This document shows, one piece after another, positions 23,636 to 32,277 of a DNA stretch of 64,000 bases. The stretch covers positions 1-64,000 of the forward strand of contig JAUSCS010000013.1 in NCBI GenBank assembly GCA_030651135.1, in the 5' to 3' direction. Made by a program: the position numbers and the translations under genes. Below the pieces are notes generated by a model that had not been told where the DNA came from, searched no databases, and saw nothing but the letters and a program-made list of their open reading frames with translations. The DNA is from Candidatus Woesearchaeota archaeon (GTDB lineage: Archaea > Nanobdellota > Nanobdellia > Woesearchaeales > JACPBO01). The stretch's first letter is position 1; each line of letters opens with the position of its first letter.

Positions 23636-24049
23636 ATGGCATTACAAGAACCGGAATCAATGGATGAGCTTGTTTATTTTACAAGAAGGAATATTGGAGA
23701 GGGAAATGCTGTTGCATGGGTTTACAGGAAGATTTGCCCGAAATGCAAAAAAGAGAGAATGGGCAAGCCGAAAGACAAGAAAGGCAAGGTCATGATCAGG
23801 GCAAAAGAATTTGTTTGCTATGCATGCGGCTATACAGAGCCAGAAGAAATATTTGAAGAAAGCCTGGTCTGCAGCATAAAATACACCTGCCCGAAATGCA
23901 GGTTTGAAGGCGAGATTGAAGTCCCGTTCAAGAGGAAAAAGATACAGATCATTAACGAGGAAACAGGAAAGAAGAAAGCTGCTGAATCGATCCGCTTTCA
24001 ATGCGGGAAATGCAAGGCCGATATTGATGTCACAAAAAAGTTAAAATGA
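23636..24049 (+). CDS. Zinc-ribbon protein (137 aa)
   Basis: From the ATG at 23636 (AGGTGATAAC upstream) the protein has four CxxC-type knuckles: CPKC near 34-37, CYAC near 62-65, CPKC near 87-90 and CGKC near 123-126, which can form two zinc ribbons. The rest is basic (KDKKGKVMIRAKE, FKRKKIQI). The appearance is of a nucleic-acid-binding or translation-associated archaeal protein, but no family is certain. Confidence 0.7.
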   Translation: MALQEPESMDELVYFTRRNIGEGNAVAWVYRKICPKCKKERMGKPKDKKGKVMIRAKEFVCYACGYTEPEEIFEESLVCSIKYTCPKCRFEGEIEVPFKRKKIQIINEETGKKKAAESIRFQCGKCKADIDVTKKLK

Positions 24050-24067
24050 TTTTTTGAGAGGTGTTAA

Positions 24068-24241
24068 ATGAAAAAACAAACAAAGAATATCTTGGCAGTT
24101 GCTGGGGTAATAAGCACCGTTCTTGGCATAGTGGGAGCAATACCCTCCTTTTTGCAAAGCAGATTTGGAGCAGCTATTGGCTCAGCAATCCTGATAGTAG
24201 GAGGACTTGTCCTTTTAGCGATAGCTTTCGCGGAAGACTAA
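24068..24241 (+). CDS. 57-aa two-helix membrane protein
   Basis: An ATG at 24068 with GAGAGGTG seven bases before it encodes a basic start and two hydrophobic helices (ILAVAGVISTVLGIVGAI and AAIGSAILIVGGLVLLAIAF). The good ribosome site and clean membrane pattern show this frame, not the overlapping longer one, is real. Followed after 2 bases by another two-helix protein. Function unknown; could be a holin-like or accessory membrane peptide. Confidence 0.6.
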   Translation: MKKQTKNILAVAGVISTVLGIVGAIPSFLQSRFGAAIGSAILIVGGLVLLAIAFAED

Positions 24242-24243
24242 TT

Positions 24244-24531
24244 ATGCCAAAAGAAGAACTGTCAGATAGATTGAAAAAGAATCTACTAGATCTGCAGTTT
24301 AATAAATATCTGCAATATTACACTACTGCAATAATAATATTATTTACCTATCTTATCGGTATAACCATTGCATTTGTGACTAAACAAGTGGATTATAAAT
24401 CGATAAATCAGGTAATGCTTGTAGGCATTATATCCATTTCAGTAATTTCCATAGTTGCTATTTTAATGCTAAGGTTTAAAAGTCATATGTCAAACATAAT
24501 CAAAGAAGTAAAAAAGCTTAAGGAGGTATAA
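24244..24531 (+). CDS. Small two-helix membrane protein (95 aa)
   Basis: The ATG at 24244 opens a protein with a charged N-terminal helix, two membrane segments (IIILFTYLIGITIAFV and MLVGIISISVISIVAIL) and a basic tail (IIKEVKKLKEV). Coupled by position to the 57-aa protein just upstream. No known family. Confidence 0.6.
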   Translation: MPKEELSDRLKKNLLDLQFNKYLQYYTTAIIILFTYLIGITIAFVTKQVDYKSINQVMLVGIISISVISIVAILMLRFKSHMSNIIKEVKKLKEV

Positions 24532-24540
24532 TGAAATTCT

Positions 24541-24714
24541 TTACTTTATTTTAAGTTTTTTCTTTATCTTCTTTATCTCCTTCTGCATGAATCTTATCTC
24601 GTCCCTTAACGCAGAGTTCCGATCTTCTTTTTTCTTGAGAAATTCTATGTCTTTCTTTATGTTGCTGAAAGAGTCCCTTAATGCCCTGTCTAGATCTGCC
24701 AGATTCCTTATCAT
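24541..24714 (-). CDS. Short coiled-coil protein (57 aa)
   Basis: From the ATG at 24714 the peptide is one long charged helix with heptad spacing (LADLDRALRDSFSNIKKDIEFLKK, then MQKEIKKIKKKLKIK). A TATA-like TTTAAATATTT lies about 26 bases before this ATG. It converges with the 24244 gene. Function unknown. Confidence 0.5.
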   Translation of the reverse strand: MIRNLADLDRALRDSFSNIKKDIEFLKKKEDRNSALRDEIRFMQKEIKKIKKKLKIK

Positions 24715-24832
24715 AACTACTGTAAAATAGTTCAAATATTTAAACCTTTTGACCAGACAGTAAAACTGATTTTTTAGTAAAATTTAAATATAAGTTGTAC
24801 TTTCTAAAGGTAAAACTATAAAAGGCGATAAT

Positions 24833-25090
24833 ATGTCGATAGAAGCAATAAGTGTTCAAGGCGAAGATTTTGTTACTTCAATGTCTGTCAAGGGGCAGAT
24901 TGTAATATCCAAGGAAATAAGAGATAAATTAGGTCTGATGCCTAGAGTAAAATTTAAAGAGAAGATACAAGGCAAGAAAATAATCTTAGAACCGCTTCCA
25001 TCATTGGGTGAGTTGGGAGGGAGCTGGGGTAAAACCGGAAAAACAACAAAAGAGCTAATGAAAGAGGTAGATGAAGGTTGGGATATATAG
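24833..25090 (+). CDS. AbrB/SpoVT-type antitoxin (VapB-like)
   Basis: A swapped-hairpin AbrB domain is shown by TSMSVKGQIVISKEIRDKLGLMPRVKFKEKIQGKKIIL with the conserved KGQ-V-I-SKEIRDKLG. The C-terminal part is the flexible toxin-binding segment (KTTKELMKEVDEGWD). It overlaps the PIN-domain gene by 13 bases, the standard VapBC layout. A TATA-like TTTAAATATAAG upstream would be autoregulated by the complex, as known for this class. Confidence 0.85.
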   Translation: MSIEAISVQGEDFVTSMSVKGQIVISKEIRDKLGLMPRVKFKEKIQGKKIILEPLPSLGELGGSWGKTGKTTKELMKEVDEGWDI

Positions 25091-25470
25091 TAGACACGTA
25101 TGCTTTCATAGAATGGTTTGAAAAAAACAACCAGAATTATAAAGAATATTTTGATAAAAAATTAGTTGAAGAAGGTGCATACATAACCCCGCTGATATTG
25201 ATGGAATTGTTTTTTCTAATTCACCGTGATAAAGGTGAAGAAAAAGCGAAAGAATTTCTTAAGATTCTGAATAAATATTTTAAAATCATAAAAGTAAAAC
25301 AAAAAACTTTAATAGAAACATCAATTTTTAGAAGTCAAATGTACAAAAAAAGCATAAAGATGTCCTATGTGGACTGTATGAGCTGTGTTTTAGCCAAAGA
25401 ATTAAAGCTAAAAATATTGACAGGAGACGAACATTTTAGAAGTCTACCGAATGTGGAGTTTATCAAATGA
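25078..25470 (+). CDS. PIN-domain ribonuclease toxin (VapC-like)
   Basis: VapC toxins cut RNA with a metal-dependent PIN fold. The four acidic positions are visible: D6 (YIVDTYAF), E in LILMELFF, D in MSYVDCM and D in LTGDEHF. The start is a TTG at 25078 inside the antitoxin gene, with no nearby ATG. Its end overlaps metG by 4 bases (ATGA), so the toxin and methionyl-tRNA synthetase may share a transcript, which is unusual. Confidence 0.85.
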   Translation: MGYIVDTYAFIEWFEKNNQNYKEYFDKKLVEEGAYITPLILMELFFLIHRDKGEEKAKEFLKILNKYFKIIKVKQKTLIETSIFRSQMYKKSIKMSYVDCMSCVLAKELKLKILTGDEHFRSLPNVEFIK

Positions 25471-27584
25471 AAAAAACAAGCCAAAAAACCATTGTAACAA
25501 GCGCGCTGCCTTATGTGAATAATGTGCCTCATCTAGGCACTTTGGTCTGTGTTCTTTCAGCTGATGTTTATTCAAGGTATTTAAAATTGAAAAAGGAGGA
25601 TGCAATAAGCGTCTGCGGCACAGATGAGCATGGAACAACAGCAGAAGTCAAGGCTTTGGAGGAAGGATTGACGCCAAGGCAATTAGTTGACAAATATTTC
25701 AAGATCCACAGAAGAATATATGAATGGTTTGAATGCGATTTTGATTGTTTCGGCAGAACGAGCTCTGAAGAAAACAAAGAGATAACAATAGACATCTTCA
25801 ATAAACTCGATAAGAACGGCTACATAAAAGAAGAAACAATAGAGCAGTGCTTCTGCCCGAAATGCAGTAAATTTCTTGCTGACAGGTTTATTGAAGGCGA
25901 ATGCCCTTACTGCGGCTATAAAAATGCGCGCGGCGACCAGTGCGAGAACTGCGGGAAGCTGCTCAATGCAACAGAATTAGTTTGCGCAAGATGCAAGACA
26001 TGCGGAACTGAGCCAATTGTTAAAGAAAGCAGGCATCTTTTCATTGATCTTCCAAAGCTTGCTCCAAAATTGAAAACGTGGATTAAGAAAGCTGAAAAGA
26101 AATGGAGCGAAAATGCAAAAACAATGACTGCTGCATGGCTGAAGGAAGGGCTAAAGCCAAGATGCATAACCCGCGATTTGGAATGGGGCATTAAAGTTCC
26201 GAAAAAAGGATTTGAAAATAAAGTTTTTTACTCATGGTTTGATGCGCCTATTGGCTATATTGGCATAACAAAAGAAGCTGGAAAAGATTGGAAGAAGTAC
26301 TGGCTTGATCCTAAAACAAGATTAGTTCAGTTCATGGGAAAAGACAATATTCCGTTTCATACAATATTATTCCCTGCATTTTTAATCGGGACAGGAGACA
26401 AATACGCTTTAGTTAGTGGCCTCTCTGTAAACGAGTACTTGAATTATGAAACTGGAAAATTCTCAAAGAGCAGGAATGAAGGCGTTTTTGGAGATGATGC
26501 AATTGAAACCGGGATTCCTGCAGATGTATGGCGGTATTACATCTTAGTCAACAGGCCAGAAAAGACCGATACTGTTTTTGACTGGAGAGATTTTCAAAGC
26601 AAAATAAACAATGAGCTTGTTGCGAATATCGGAAATTTGGTGAACAGGACAATAGTCTTCATTAATAATTTCTTTGATGGAAAAATATCAAAAGCAGGCT
26701 TAAGAGCATCAGATAAAGATTTTTTTAAGAAAATAGAAAGAGAGGAGAAAAAAGCTCTTGAGCTGCTTGATAAAATTGAATTAAAAGAATCATTAAAGCA
26801 AATAATGTCAATAAGCAAGTTCGGAAACCAGTATTTTCAGGAAAAAGAGCCCTGGAAAACAAAGGATAAGGCTGCGCTGTATGTTCTTGCAAACTTTGTG
26901 AAGGATCTTGCTATTTTGATTTCGCCTTTCATGCCTGCAGCTTCCGCTTCAATTAAAAAACAGCTGAATATTGAAAAGCTTGAGCTAGAGGATTTAGGAA
27001 AATTATCCTTGAAAGAAGGGCACAGGATAAATAAATCTGAATTGTTATTTCACAAACTCGAAGATAAACAAAGAGAGGAATTTCAGAAAAAATTTTCAGG
27101 TAAAAAGAAAACCATCGAAGAAAAATCATTCCCGTTAAATCTCAGAGTCGCAAAAATAATCGAAGCAAAAAACCATCCTAATGCAGACAAGCTTGTTGTT
27201 CTGAAGATAGCTCTCGGAGATGAGGAAAGGCAGTTAGTTGCAGGGATTAGAAAGCATTATTCAAACGACGAGCTGAAAAACAAAAACATAGTTGTTGTTT
27301 CTAATTTAAAGCCCGCTGTGTTGAGGGGCATCGAAAGCAATGGAATGCTGCTTGCAGCAGATGACGGAAAAGATCTTAAGCTGTTGGAAGCTCCAAATTC
27401 AGAGTCAGGAGATATTGTTTTTATTGACGGGTATAAAAATACTGATAAAGAGATCACATTTGATGAGTTCTTAAAAATAAAACTGGCTGTAAAAAACAAA
27501 AAAGTGGTTTTTGAAGATAAGGTTTTGAAAACAAAAAAAGAAGAGATAAATGCAGATGTCGAGGATGGCGCTATAGTTAGATAG
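25467..27584 (+). CDS. metG: Methionyl-tRNA synthetase with C-terminal tRNA-binding domain
   Basis: MetRS charges tRNA-Met. HLGT at 22-25 is the HIGH motif, a double zinc knuckle with CPKC, CPYC, CENC and CARC follows, and KFSKSRN is the KMSKS motif. The C-terminal 130 residues (PLNLRVAKIIEAKNHPNADKL onward) form the EMAPII/Trbp111-type OB domain that binds tRNA and dimerises. Length 705 is normal for the fused form. Overlaps the VapC-like gene. Confidence 0.97.
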   Translation: MKKTSQKTIVTSALPYVNNVPHLGTLVCVLSADVYSRYLKLKKEDAISVCGTDEHGTTAEVKALEEGLTPRQLVDKYFKIHRRIYEWFECDFDCFGRTSSEENKEITIDIFNKLDKNGYIKEETIEQCFCPKCSKFLADRFIEGECPYCGYKNARGDQCENCGKLLNATELVCARCKTCGTEPIVKESRHLFIDLPKLAPKLKTWIKKAEKKWSENAKTMTAAWLKEGLKPRCITRDLEWGIKVPKKGFENKVFYSWFDAPIGYIGITKEAGKDWKKYWLDPKTRLVQFMGKDNIPFHTILFPAFLIGTGDKYALVSGLSVNEYLNYETGKFSKSRNEGVFGDDAIETGIPADVWRYYILVNRPEKTDTVFDWRDFQSKINNELVANIGNLVNRTIVFINNFFDGKISKAGLRASDKDFFKKIEREEKKALELLDKIELKESLKQIMSISKFGNQYFQEKEPWKTKDKAALYVLANFVKDLAILISPFMPAASASIKKQLNIEKLELEDLGKLSLKEGHRINKSELLFHKLEDKQREEFQKKFSGKKKTIEEKSFPLNLRVAKIIEAKNHPNADKLVVLKIALGDEERQLVAGIRKHYSNDELKNKNIVVVSNLKPAVLRGIESNGMLLAADDGKDLKLLEAPNSESGDIVFIDGYKNTDKEITFDEFLKIKLAVKNKKVVFEDKVLKTKKEEINADVEDGAIVR

Positions 27585-27762
27585 GGCTTATTAAATAAAT
27601 ATTCGCAAAATCCCAATAAGAACAATTATCATAAATCATTCAAGCAGATATTTAAACTGAGTGAAAGAAAGCTATTCAATAAATTTTTAGATTCTACAAA
27701 ATAATTAAATATTTATACTAGTGAATATAAAAAGACATAGATAAAGCTATAAAAGAGGCAAT

Positions 27763-28650
27763 ATGAGATTCAGGTCATTCAGAAAGTTTATTGAAGTTCT
27801 TAACAATGAGCTGTTGAAAAACACGCTCAAGAGCATCAATCCATTTTATTACTCTGATCTCGCAAAAAGCTCTTTCAGATACTGCTTCAAATACCTTGCT
27901 CTGGTTATACTCTGGAGCATAATTGTAATGTGCATCATAGCTGTTCCGAGATTATTCTTACTGCGCGGCTACATAGGGGAACAGCTCGATAATGTCAATG
28001 TGTTTTCTGTAAATGTAACATTCGAAACAAAGCAGCCGATTGTTCTGCTGGAGAATGATCCGCAGGTAATAATAGACGGAAGCGTAAGCGAAAGGAACAT
28101 GACGGGTGAGAAGGTCCTGATAACAAAGGATTTCTTTTATTTTAGGCCGTTCAACAGCATCCAAAGATTCAATGCAGGCTCTTACCATAACTTATTGGAC
28201 CATAAAAGCGGAATTGCAAATCTTATCGCAGCATTGTTTGTTATAATAATTCCGGGTGTATTGATAATAAATTACGCGTCGTTTTATATAAAATACCTGG
28301 TAATAATGCTTGCAGTTTCAGTAATTGTTTTCATAGCTGTCAGGGTGCTTAGATTTGATATAAGCTTTAAAAAAATCCTGAAAATAGCATTTTTTGCCTC
28401 TACAGCGCCTTTATTTATAGAGCTCATCTCAATTCCCTACAGCCTCGGGAGATTTTTAATTCCGTTTGCCCAGGCTCTTGGCTCCAGGCTTTATCTTGTA
28501 ACATTGATTCTGCTGGCCGTCATTATGGCCTTCGGAATTCTGAGAGTTGGCCTGACTGGCAAAATCGAAGTGATCAAAAGCAGCGTAATAAAAAAGAAAA
28601 AGCTTGAAGTAAGCTCAAAAAAAGATGATGACTACATACTATGGCAGTGA
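27763..28650 (+). CDS. DUF1189-like membrane protein
   Basis: A 295-residue protein with a soluble start (FYYSDLAKSSFRYCFKYL), an N-terminal membrane helix, a loop of about 120 residues outside, and four further helices. The FNPFYYSDLAKSS-like region before the first helix recalls the DUF1189 family. A TATA-like TTAAATATTTATAC precedes it. It overlaps the flavin reductase-like gene by 10 bases. Function unknown. Confidence 0.6.
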   Translation: MRFRSFRKFIEVLNNELLKNTLKSINPFYYSDLAKSSFRYCFKYLALVILWSIIVMCIIAVPRLFLLRGYIGEQLDNVNVFSVNVTFETKQPIVLLENDPQVIIDGSVSERNMTGEKVLITKDFFYFRPFNSIQRFNAGSYHNLLDHKSGIANLIAALFVIIIPGVLIINYASFYIKYLVIMLAVSVIVFIAVRVLRFDISFKKILKIAFFASTAPLFIELISIPYSLGRFLIPFAQALGSRLYLVTLILLAVIMAFGILRVGLTGKIEVIKSSVIKKKKLEVSSKKDDDYILWQ

Positions 28651-29123
28651 ATTTTATGCAGATATGCGGTGAAAAGCAGACCGTTCTAATTACATGCAGA
28701 GACAAGGATAAAGACAATGTAATGACCATAGACTGGCACATGCCTTCTTCGTTTGATCCAGAACTTTATGCAATTGCAATCGGCAAGCAAAGGTTTTCAT
28801 GCAATATTATCGAGAATTCCCGTGTTTTTGTTGTTAATTTCATGCCTTTCAGCTTAAAAGACAAAGTGCTGTTTTGCGGCAGGCATTCTGGAAGGTTTAT
28901 GGATAAATTCAAGGAAACAGGACTTGCAAAAGAAGAGGCTGAGAAGGTTGATTGCCCGAGGATAAAAGAAGCAGTCGCATACTTTGAATGTGAAGTTGTT
29001 AATGAAGTTGAGACAGGAGATCATATTGTTTTTATAGGAAAAGTTTTAAAATCAGACTTTAAAAAGAAAGAGAAGAGAATTATGCATATAAGCGGTGATG
29101 AGTTTGTTACAACACAGAATTAA
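28641..29123 (+). CDS. Flavin reductase-like (flavoredoxin) protein
   Basis: A split beta-barrel FMN-binding domain of about 160 residues: VLITCRDKDKDNVMTIDWHMPSSFDP (the N-terminal FMN site), AIGKQRFSCNIIENSRVFVVNF and an HIVFIGKVLKSD strand near the end. Related proteins are FMN-binding electron carriers or reductases. The partner is unknown. It overlaps the upstream membrane gene and the downstream 29098 gene. Confidence 0.8.
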   Translation: MAVNFMQICGEKQTVLITCRDKDKDNVMTIDWHMPSSFDPELYAIAIGKQRFSCNIIENSRVFVVNFMPFSLKDKVLFCGRHSGRFMDKFKETGLAKEEAEKVDCPRIKEAVAYFECEVVNEVETGDHIVFIGKVLKSDFKKKEKRIMHISGDEFVTTQN

Positions 29124-29613
29124 GCAAAAAAATAGAGCAAAAATAAATTATAGAACGCACTCAAACCTTGAGAAATCAATAATGGCTCTGGCGGCTATTC
29201 TCGTGGCTGTGATGGTATTTATCGCTGTAAAGTACAAGGATACAGGCATAACAGGCGCTGCTGTTATTGAATTAAAGGCATCACTGAAGCTCGAGCTTAA
29301 CGCAATGAATTACTATGCAGGCAGCATTGTTGACGGCAGAATAACCCTGTTTTTTGATGAAGCCCCTTCAGATACAACAATAAGCGTTTTTGTTTTTGAA
29401 AACGAAAAGAAAAAATTCAGTTTGAGGAATATTTTCATTGATCTGGGGGTGGGTTATGTTTTAAAAGATGACGGGATGATATTGAATAATACAATTATTA
29501 TTCCATTAAGCTACTTCAACATAAAAGCTCCTGATAAAAACGGAATTTACAGCCTGAATGTTGAAGTTTCAGATAAGAATTTGAAGTCGAGAATGAGTTT
29601 CGGGGTTGTTTAA
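29098..29613 (+). CDS. Single-pass membrane protein with an external beta-rich domain
   Basis: A basic N-terminus (RIKQKNRAKINYRTH), one membrane helix (IMALAAILVAVMVFIAV) and about 115 residues predicted as beta-sheet outside the cell (SIVDGRITLFFDEAP, SVFVFENE, YSLNVEVSD). Resembles small Ig-like domains of archaeal surface proteins. ATG at 29098 within the end of the preceding gene; a GTG lies one codon earlier. Function unknown. Confidence 0.6.
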   Translation: MSLLQHRIKQKNRAKINYRTHSNLEKSIMALAAILVAVMVFIAVKYKDTGITGAAVIELKASLKLELNAMNYYAGSIVDGRITLFFDEAPSDTTISVFVFENEKKKFSLRNIFIDLGVGYVLKDDGMILNNTIIIPLSYFNIKAPDKNGIYSLNVEVSDKNLKSRMSFGVV

Positions 29614-29620
29614 TAAAAAT

Positions 29621-29629
29621 CTTTATAAA
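29621..29629 (+). promoter_or_regulatory. TATA box for homoserine dehydrogenase
   Basis: CTTTATAAA at 29621-29629, centred 29 bases before the ATG at 29654; fits a leaderless start and argues against the upstream in-frame start at 29606. Confidence 0.45.
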
Positions 29630-29653
29630 CAATCATTCAAAGAAGTCTCTAAA

Positions 29654-30946
29654 ATGTCCAAAGCGATAAACATAGGCTTAATAGGCCTGGGAACTGTAGG
29701 CTCAGGAGTAGTCAAAATTCTAAAGAATAATAGCAGCCTGATCAAAAACAGAACAGGAATTGAGCTTAATTTAAAGAAAGTTTGCAGCTTAACCCTGAAA
29801 AATGCAGAGAAATCAGGCATTGAAAAGGAAAAGCAGACAACTGATTTCAATGATGTTATAAATGACAAGGAAATTGACATAGTTGTTGAGCTGATCGGAG
29901 GCTATGAGCCCGCCAAGACAATCATTATGAATGCCATGAAAAATGGAAAGCATATTGTTTCTGCAAACAAGGCAGTTATAGCAAGATACGGGCCTGAGCT
30001 GTTTGAAGCAGCGCAGAAGAATAAAGTAAATTTCTATTTTGAAGCAGCTGTTGGCGGCTGCATTCCGATTCTGAATGCCCTGCAGGTAAATTACCAGGCT
30101 GAAAGAATTAATGCTATCTATGGAATTTTAAACGGAACAACAAACTATATTCTGACAAAAATGAGCGAAGGCAAAAGCTATGAAGATGCCCTAAAAGAAG
30201 CCCAGGAACTGGGATTTGCAGAAAAAGACCCCAGCTTTGATGTTGAAGGGAAAGATGCTGCTCAAAAGCTGGTTATTTTGGCTTCTTTAGCTTTCAATAT
30301 GAAAATAAAAGAAGACATTTTCAGCGAAGGCATCACAAAAATAAGCAGGAATGATATGCAGTATGCGAAAGAGCTGGGATATGCAATAAAATTGCTGACA
30401 ATTGCCAAGAAGAGCGATAACAAAATAGAGCTGAGGGTTCATCCGACGATGATCCCAGCAGAGCATGAGCTGGCTACTGTCAAAAACGAGCTGAATGCCA
30501 TCTACTTAGTAGGGGAAAATATAGGTCCTGTTATGCTTTATGGCAAAGGAGCGGGCCAATTGCCAACAGCGGCTGTTGTTTTAGGCGATATTTTGAGCAT
30601 TGCGAATAATATGGCTAATAATGTTGCAACAGCGCCTGTTCAATATTTTGAAAATTACGGATTAAAGAGCATTAATGAAGTTATTTCAAGATATTATTTC
30701 AGATTTATGGTGGTTGACGCGCCAGGTGTTTTGGCAAAGATTGCAGCCGTACTGGGAAACAGCAATATCAGCATAGCGGCTGTTTCGCAGAAAGAAGAGA
30801 ACAAGGACACAGTTCCTGTCATAATCACTACACATGATGCGCTGGAGAGCAATGTAAGCAAGGCAATAAAGGAGATAAACAAATTAGATGTTGTTAAAGA
30901 AGAAACAGTTGTTATCAGGATTGAGGACCTTGCTGAGAAAAACTAA
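29654..30946 (+). CDS. hom: Homoserine dehydrogenase with ACT domain
   Basis: The enzyme reduces aspartate semialdehyde to homoserine for threonine and methionine synthesis. GLIGLGTVGSGVVKIL is the NAD(P) motif; VVELIGGYEPA, SANKAVIARYG, GGCIPIL, LNGTTNYIL and DPSFDVEGKDAAQKL are catalytic-domain signatures. The last 75 residues (FRFMVVDAPGVLAKIAAVLG) form an ACT domain, the usual site of threonine feedback. Length 430 is normal. Its end and that of the convergent phosphomannomutase overlap by 4 bases. Confidence 0.96.
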   Translation: MSKAINIGLIGLGTVGSGVVKILKNNSSLIKNRTGIELNLKKVCSLTLKNAEKSGIEKEKQTTDFNDVINDKEIDIVVELIGGYEPAKTIIMNAMKNGKHIVSANKAVIARYGPELFEAAQKNKVNFYFEAAVGGCIPILNALQVNYQAERINAIYGILNGTTNYILTKMSEGKSYEDALKEAQELGFAEKDPSFDVEGKDAAQKLVILASLAFNMKIKEDIFSEGITKISRNDMQYAKELGYAIKLLTIAKKSDNKIELRVHPTMIPAEHELATVKNELNAIYLVGENIGPVMLYGKGAGQLPTAAVVLGDILSIANNMANNVATAPVQYFENYGLKSINEVISRYYFRFMVVDAPGVLAKIAAVLGNSNISIAAVSQKEENKDTVPVIITTHDALESNVSKAIKEINKLDVVKEETVVIRIEDLAEKN

Positions 30947-32277
30947 TTTTCGGTAATAATATTTTTTAATTCCCTTGCTTTTTCTTCCATTACTTTTTTG
31001 CTTTTTGCTTCTAGATTCAGCCTTAGCAGAGGCTCTGTCCCAGACGCCCTTACGCTGAACCACCAGTCGTCAAATTCAATTCTTATACCGTCTATGTCAT
31101 TGATTTTTCCTGAGCTGTACTTCTGCATTATCTCTTTTATTTTTTGCCCCTTATCTTCCACTTCAAAATTTGTTTCTTCTATTGCAAAATACTTTTTATA
31201 TTGCTCTAGAATTTTTGACAGCGGTTTTTTCTCCTCAGAGATCATCTCCATGACAATCAACGCAGTAATAAAGGCGGAATCTGCATAGAAATTATCCTGA
31301 TAGTAATAGTGCCCGGATCCCTCTCCGCCAAACAGGGCATTGTAGTTTCGCATCCACTGCTTTATGAACGAGTGGCCGACAGGAGACATTATGGGCTTTC
31401 CTTTGCATTTTTTTATTGTTTCTGCAACAATCCAGCTTGATGTGCTCGAGTAGATTATCTTCGCTCCAGGATGTTTTGAAAGCATCTTTTTTGCGACCAT
31501 TGCAGTTGTCAATGCGCCGGGTACAAATTTTTCCTTTTCATCTATTAAGCCTACCCTGTCAGCATCGCCGTCAAAAGCAAGCCCGAGATCAGCTTTCTCC
31601 CTTCTTATTGTTTTTTTAAGTTCAATGGTGCTTTCCTCAAAAACAGGGTTTGGAATGTGGTTCGGGAAGCTTCCGTCGAGCTTGAAATAAAGCGGAATTA
31701 ATTTTATGGGAAGATGTTTTGCTATCTCAGGCATTACCTTTCCAGCCATCCCATTGCCGGCATCAACAACAACCTTTAATGGCTTTATTTTTTTGATATC
31801 AACGAATTTTAAGATATTTTTAATGTAATCCTGCATTACATCTTTTTTTGTTATTTTGCCTTTATTCTTTGCAGCTTTAAAATCATTTTTTTCAGCTATT
31901 TTTTCAATTTCACGCAAGCCGGTTTCGCTGCTTATTGGCACGGCCCCTTTTTTCACAAACTTCAGCCCATTGTATTCTTTCGGATTATGAGATGCAGTTA
32001 TCATTATTCCTGCATCATATTTATAAAAGCCAACAGCAAAATAAACCATGTCAGAGCTGCAAAGCCCTATTTCAATAACATCAGCACCCATCTCAGTTAT
32101 TCCTTTTGAAAGCGAATTGAACAGTGAATCAGAACTTAGGCGCATGTCTCTGCCGATTACAACATTTTTAGGCTTTATAAGACTGACGAATGCTTTTCCT
32201 ACTTTATAGGCGACATCTTCATTTAGCTCAGTCGGGTAAATCCCCCTTACATCATATGCCTTGAATATGCCGCTCAT
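30943..32277 (-). CDS. manB: Phosphomannomutase/phosphoglucomutase
   Basis: The enzyme interconverts hexose 6- and 1-phosphates. ITASHNPKEYNGLKF contains the phosphoserine, DGDADRVGLID the metal loop, GGEGSGHYYY the sugar loop and RASGTEPLLRL the phosphate loop, in standard order. Its ATG at 32277 overlaps the nucleotidyltransferase stop (ATGA), so the two would supply activated sugars (mannose-1-P to GDP-mannose or similar) together. Confidence 0.95.
   Translation of the reverse strand: MSGIFKAYDVRGIYPTELNEDVAYKVGKAFVSLIKPKNVVIGRDMRLSSDSLFNSLSKGITEMGADVIEIGLCSSDMVYFAVGFYKYDAGIMITASHNPKEYNGLKFVKKGAVPISSETGLREIEKIAEKNDFKAAKNKGKITKKDVMQDYIKNILKFVDIKKIKPLKVVVDAGNGMAGKVMPEIAKHLPIKLIPLYFKLDGSFPNHIPNPVFEESTIELKKTIRREKADLGLAFDGDADRVGLIDEKEKFVPGALTTAMVAKKMLSKHPGAKIIYSSTSSWIVAETIKKCKGKPIMSPVGHSFIKQWMRNYNALFGGEGSGHYYYQDNFYADSAFITALIVMEMISEEKKPLSKILEQYKKYFAIEETNFEVEDKGQKIKEIMQKYSSGKINDIDGIRIEFDDWWFSVRASGTEPLLRLNLEAKSKKVMEEKARELKNIITEN

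Noticed and set aside
24061-24243. Longer N-terminal reading of the 24244 membrane protein
   Set aside because: That part is out of frame with the 57-aa membrane protein at 24068, which has a good ribosome site and clear membrane helices; the upstream peptide looks random.
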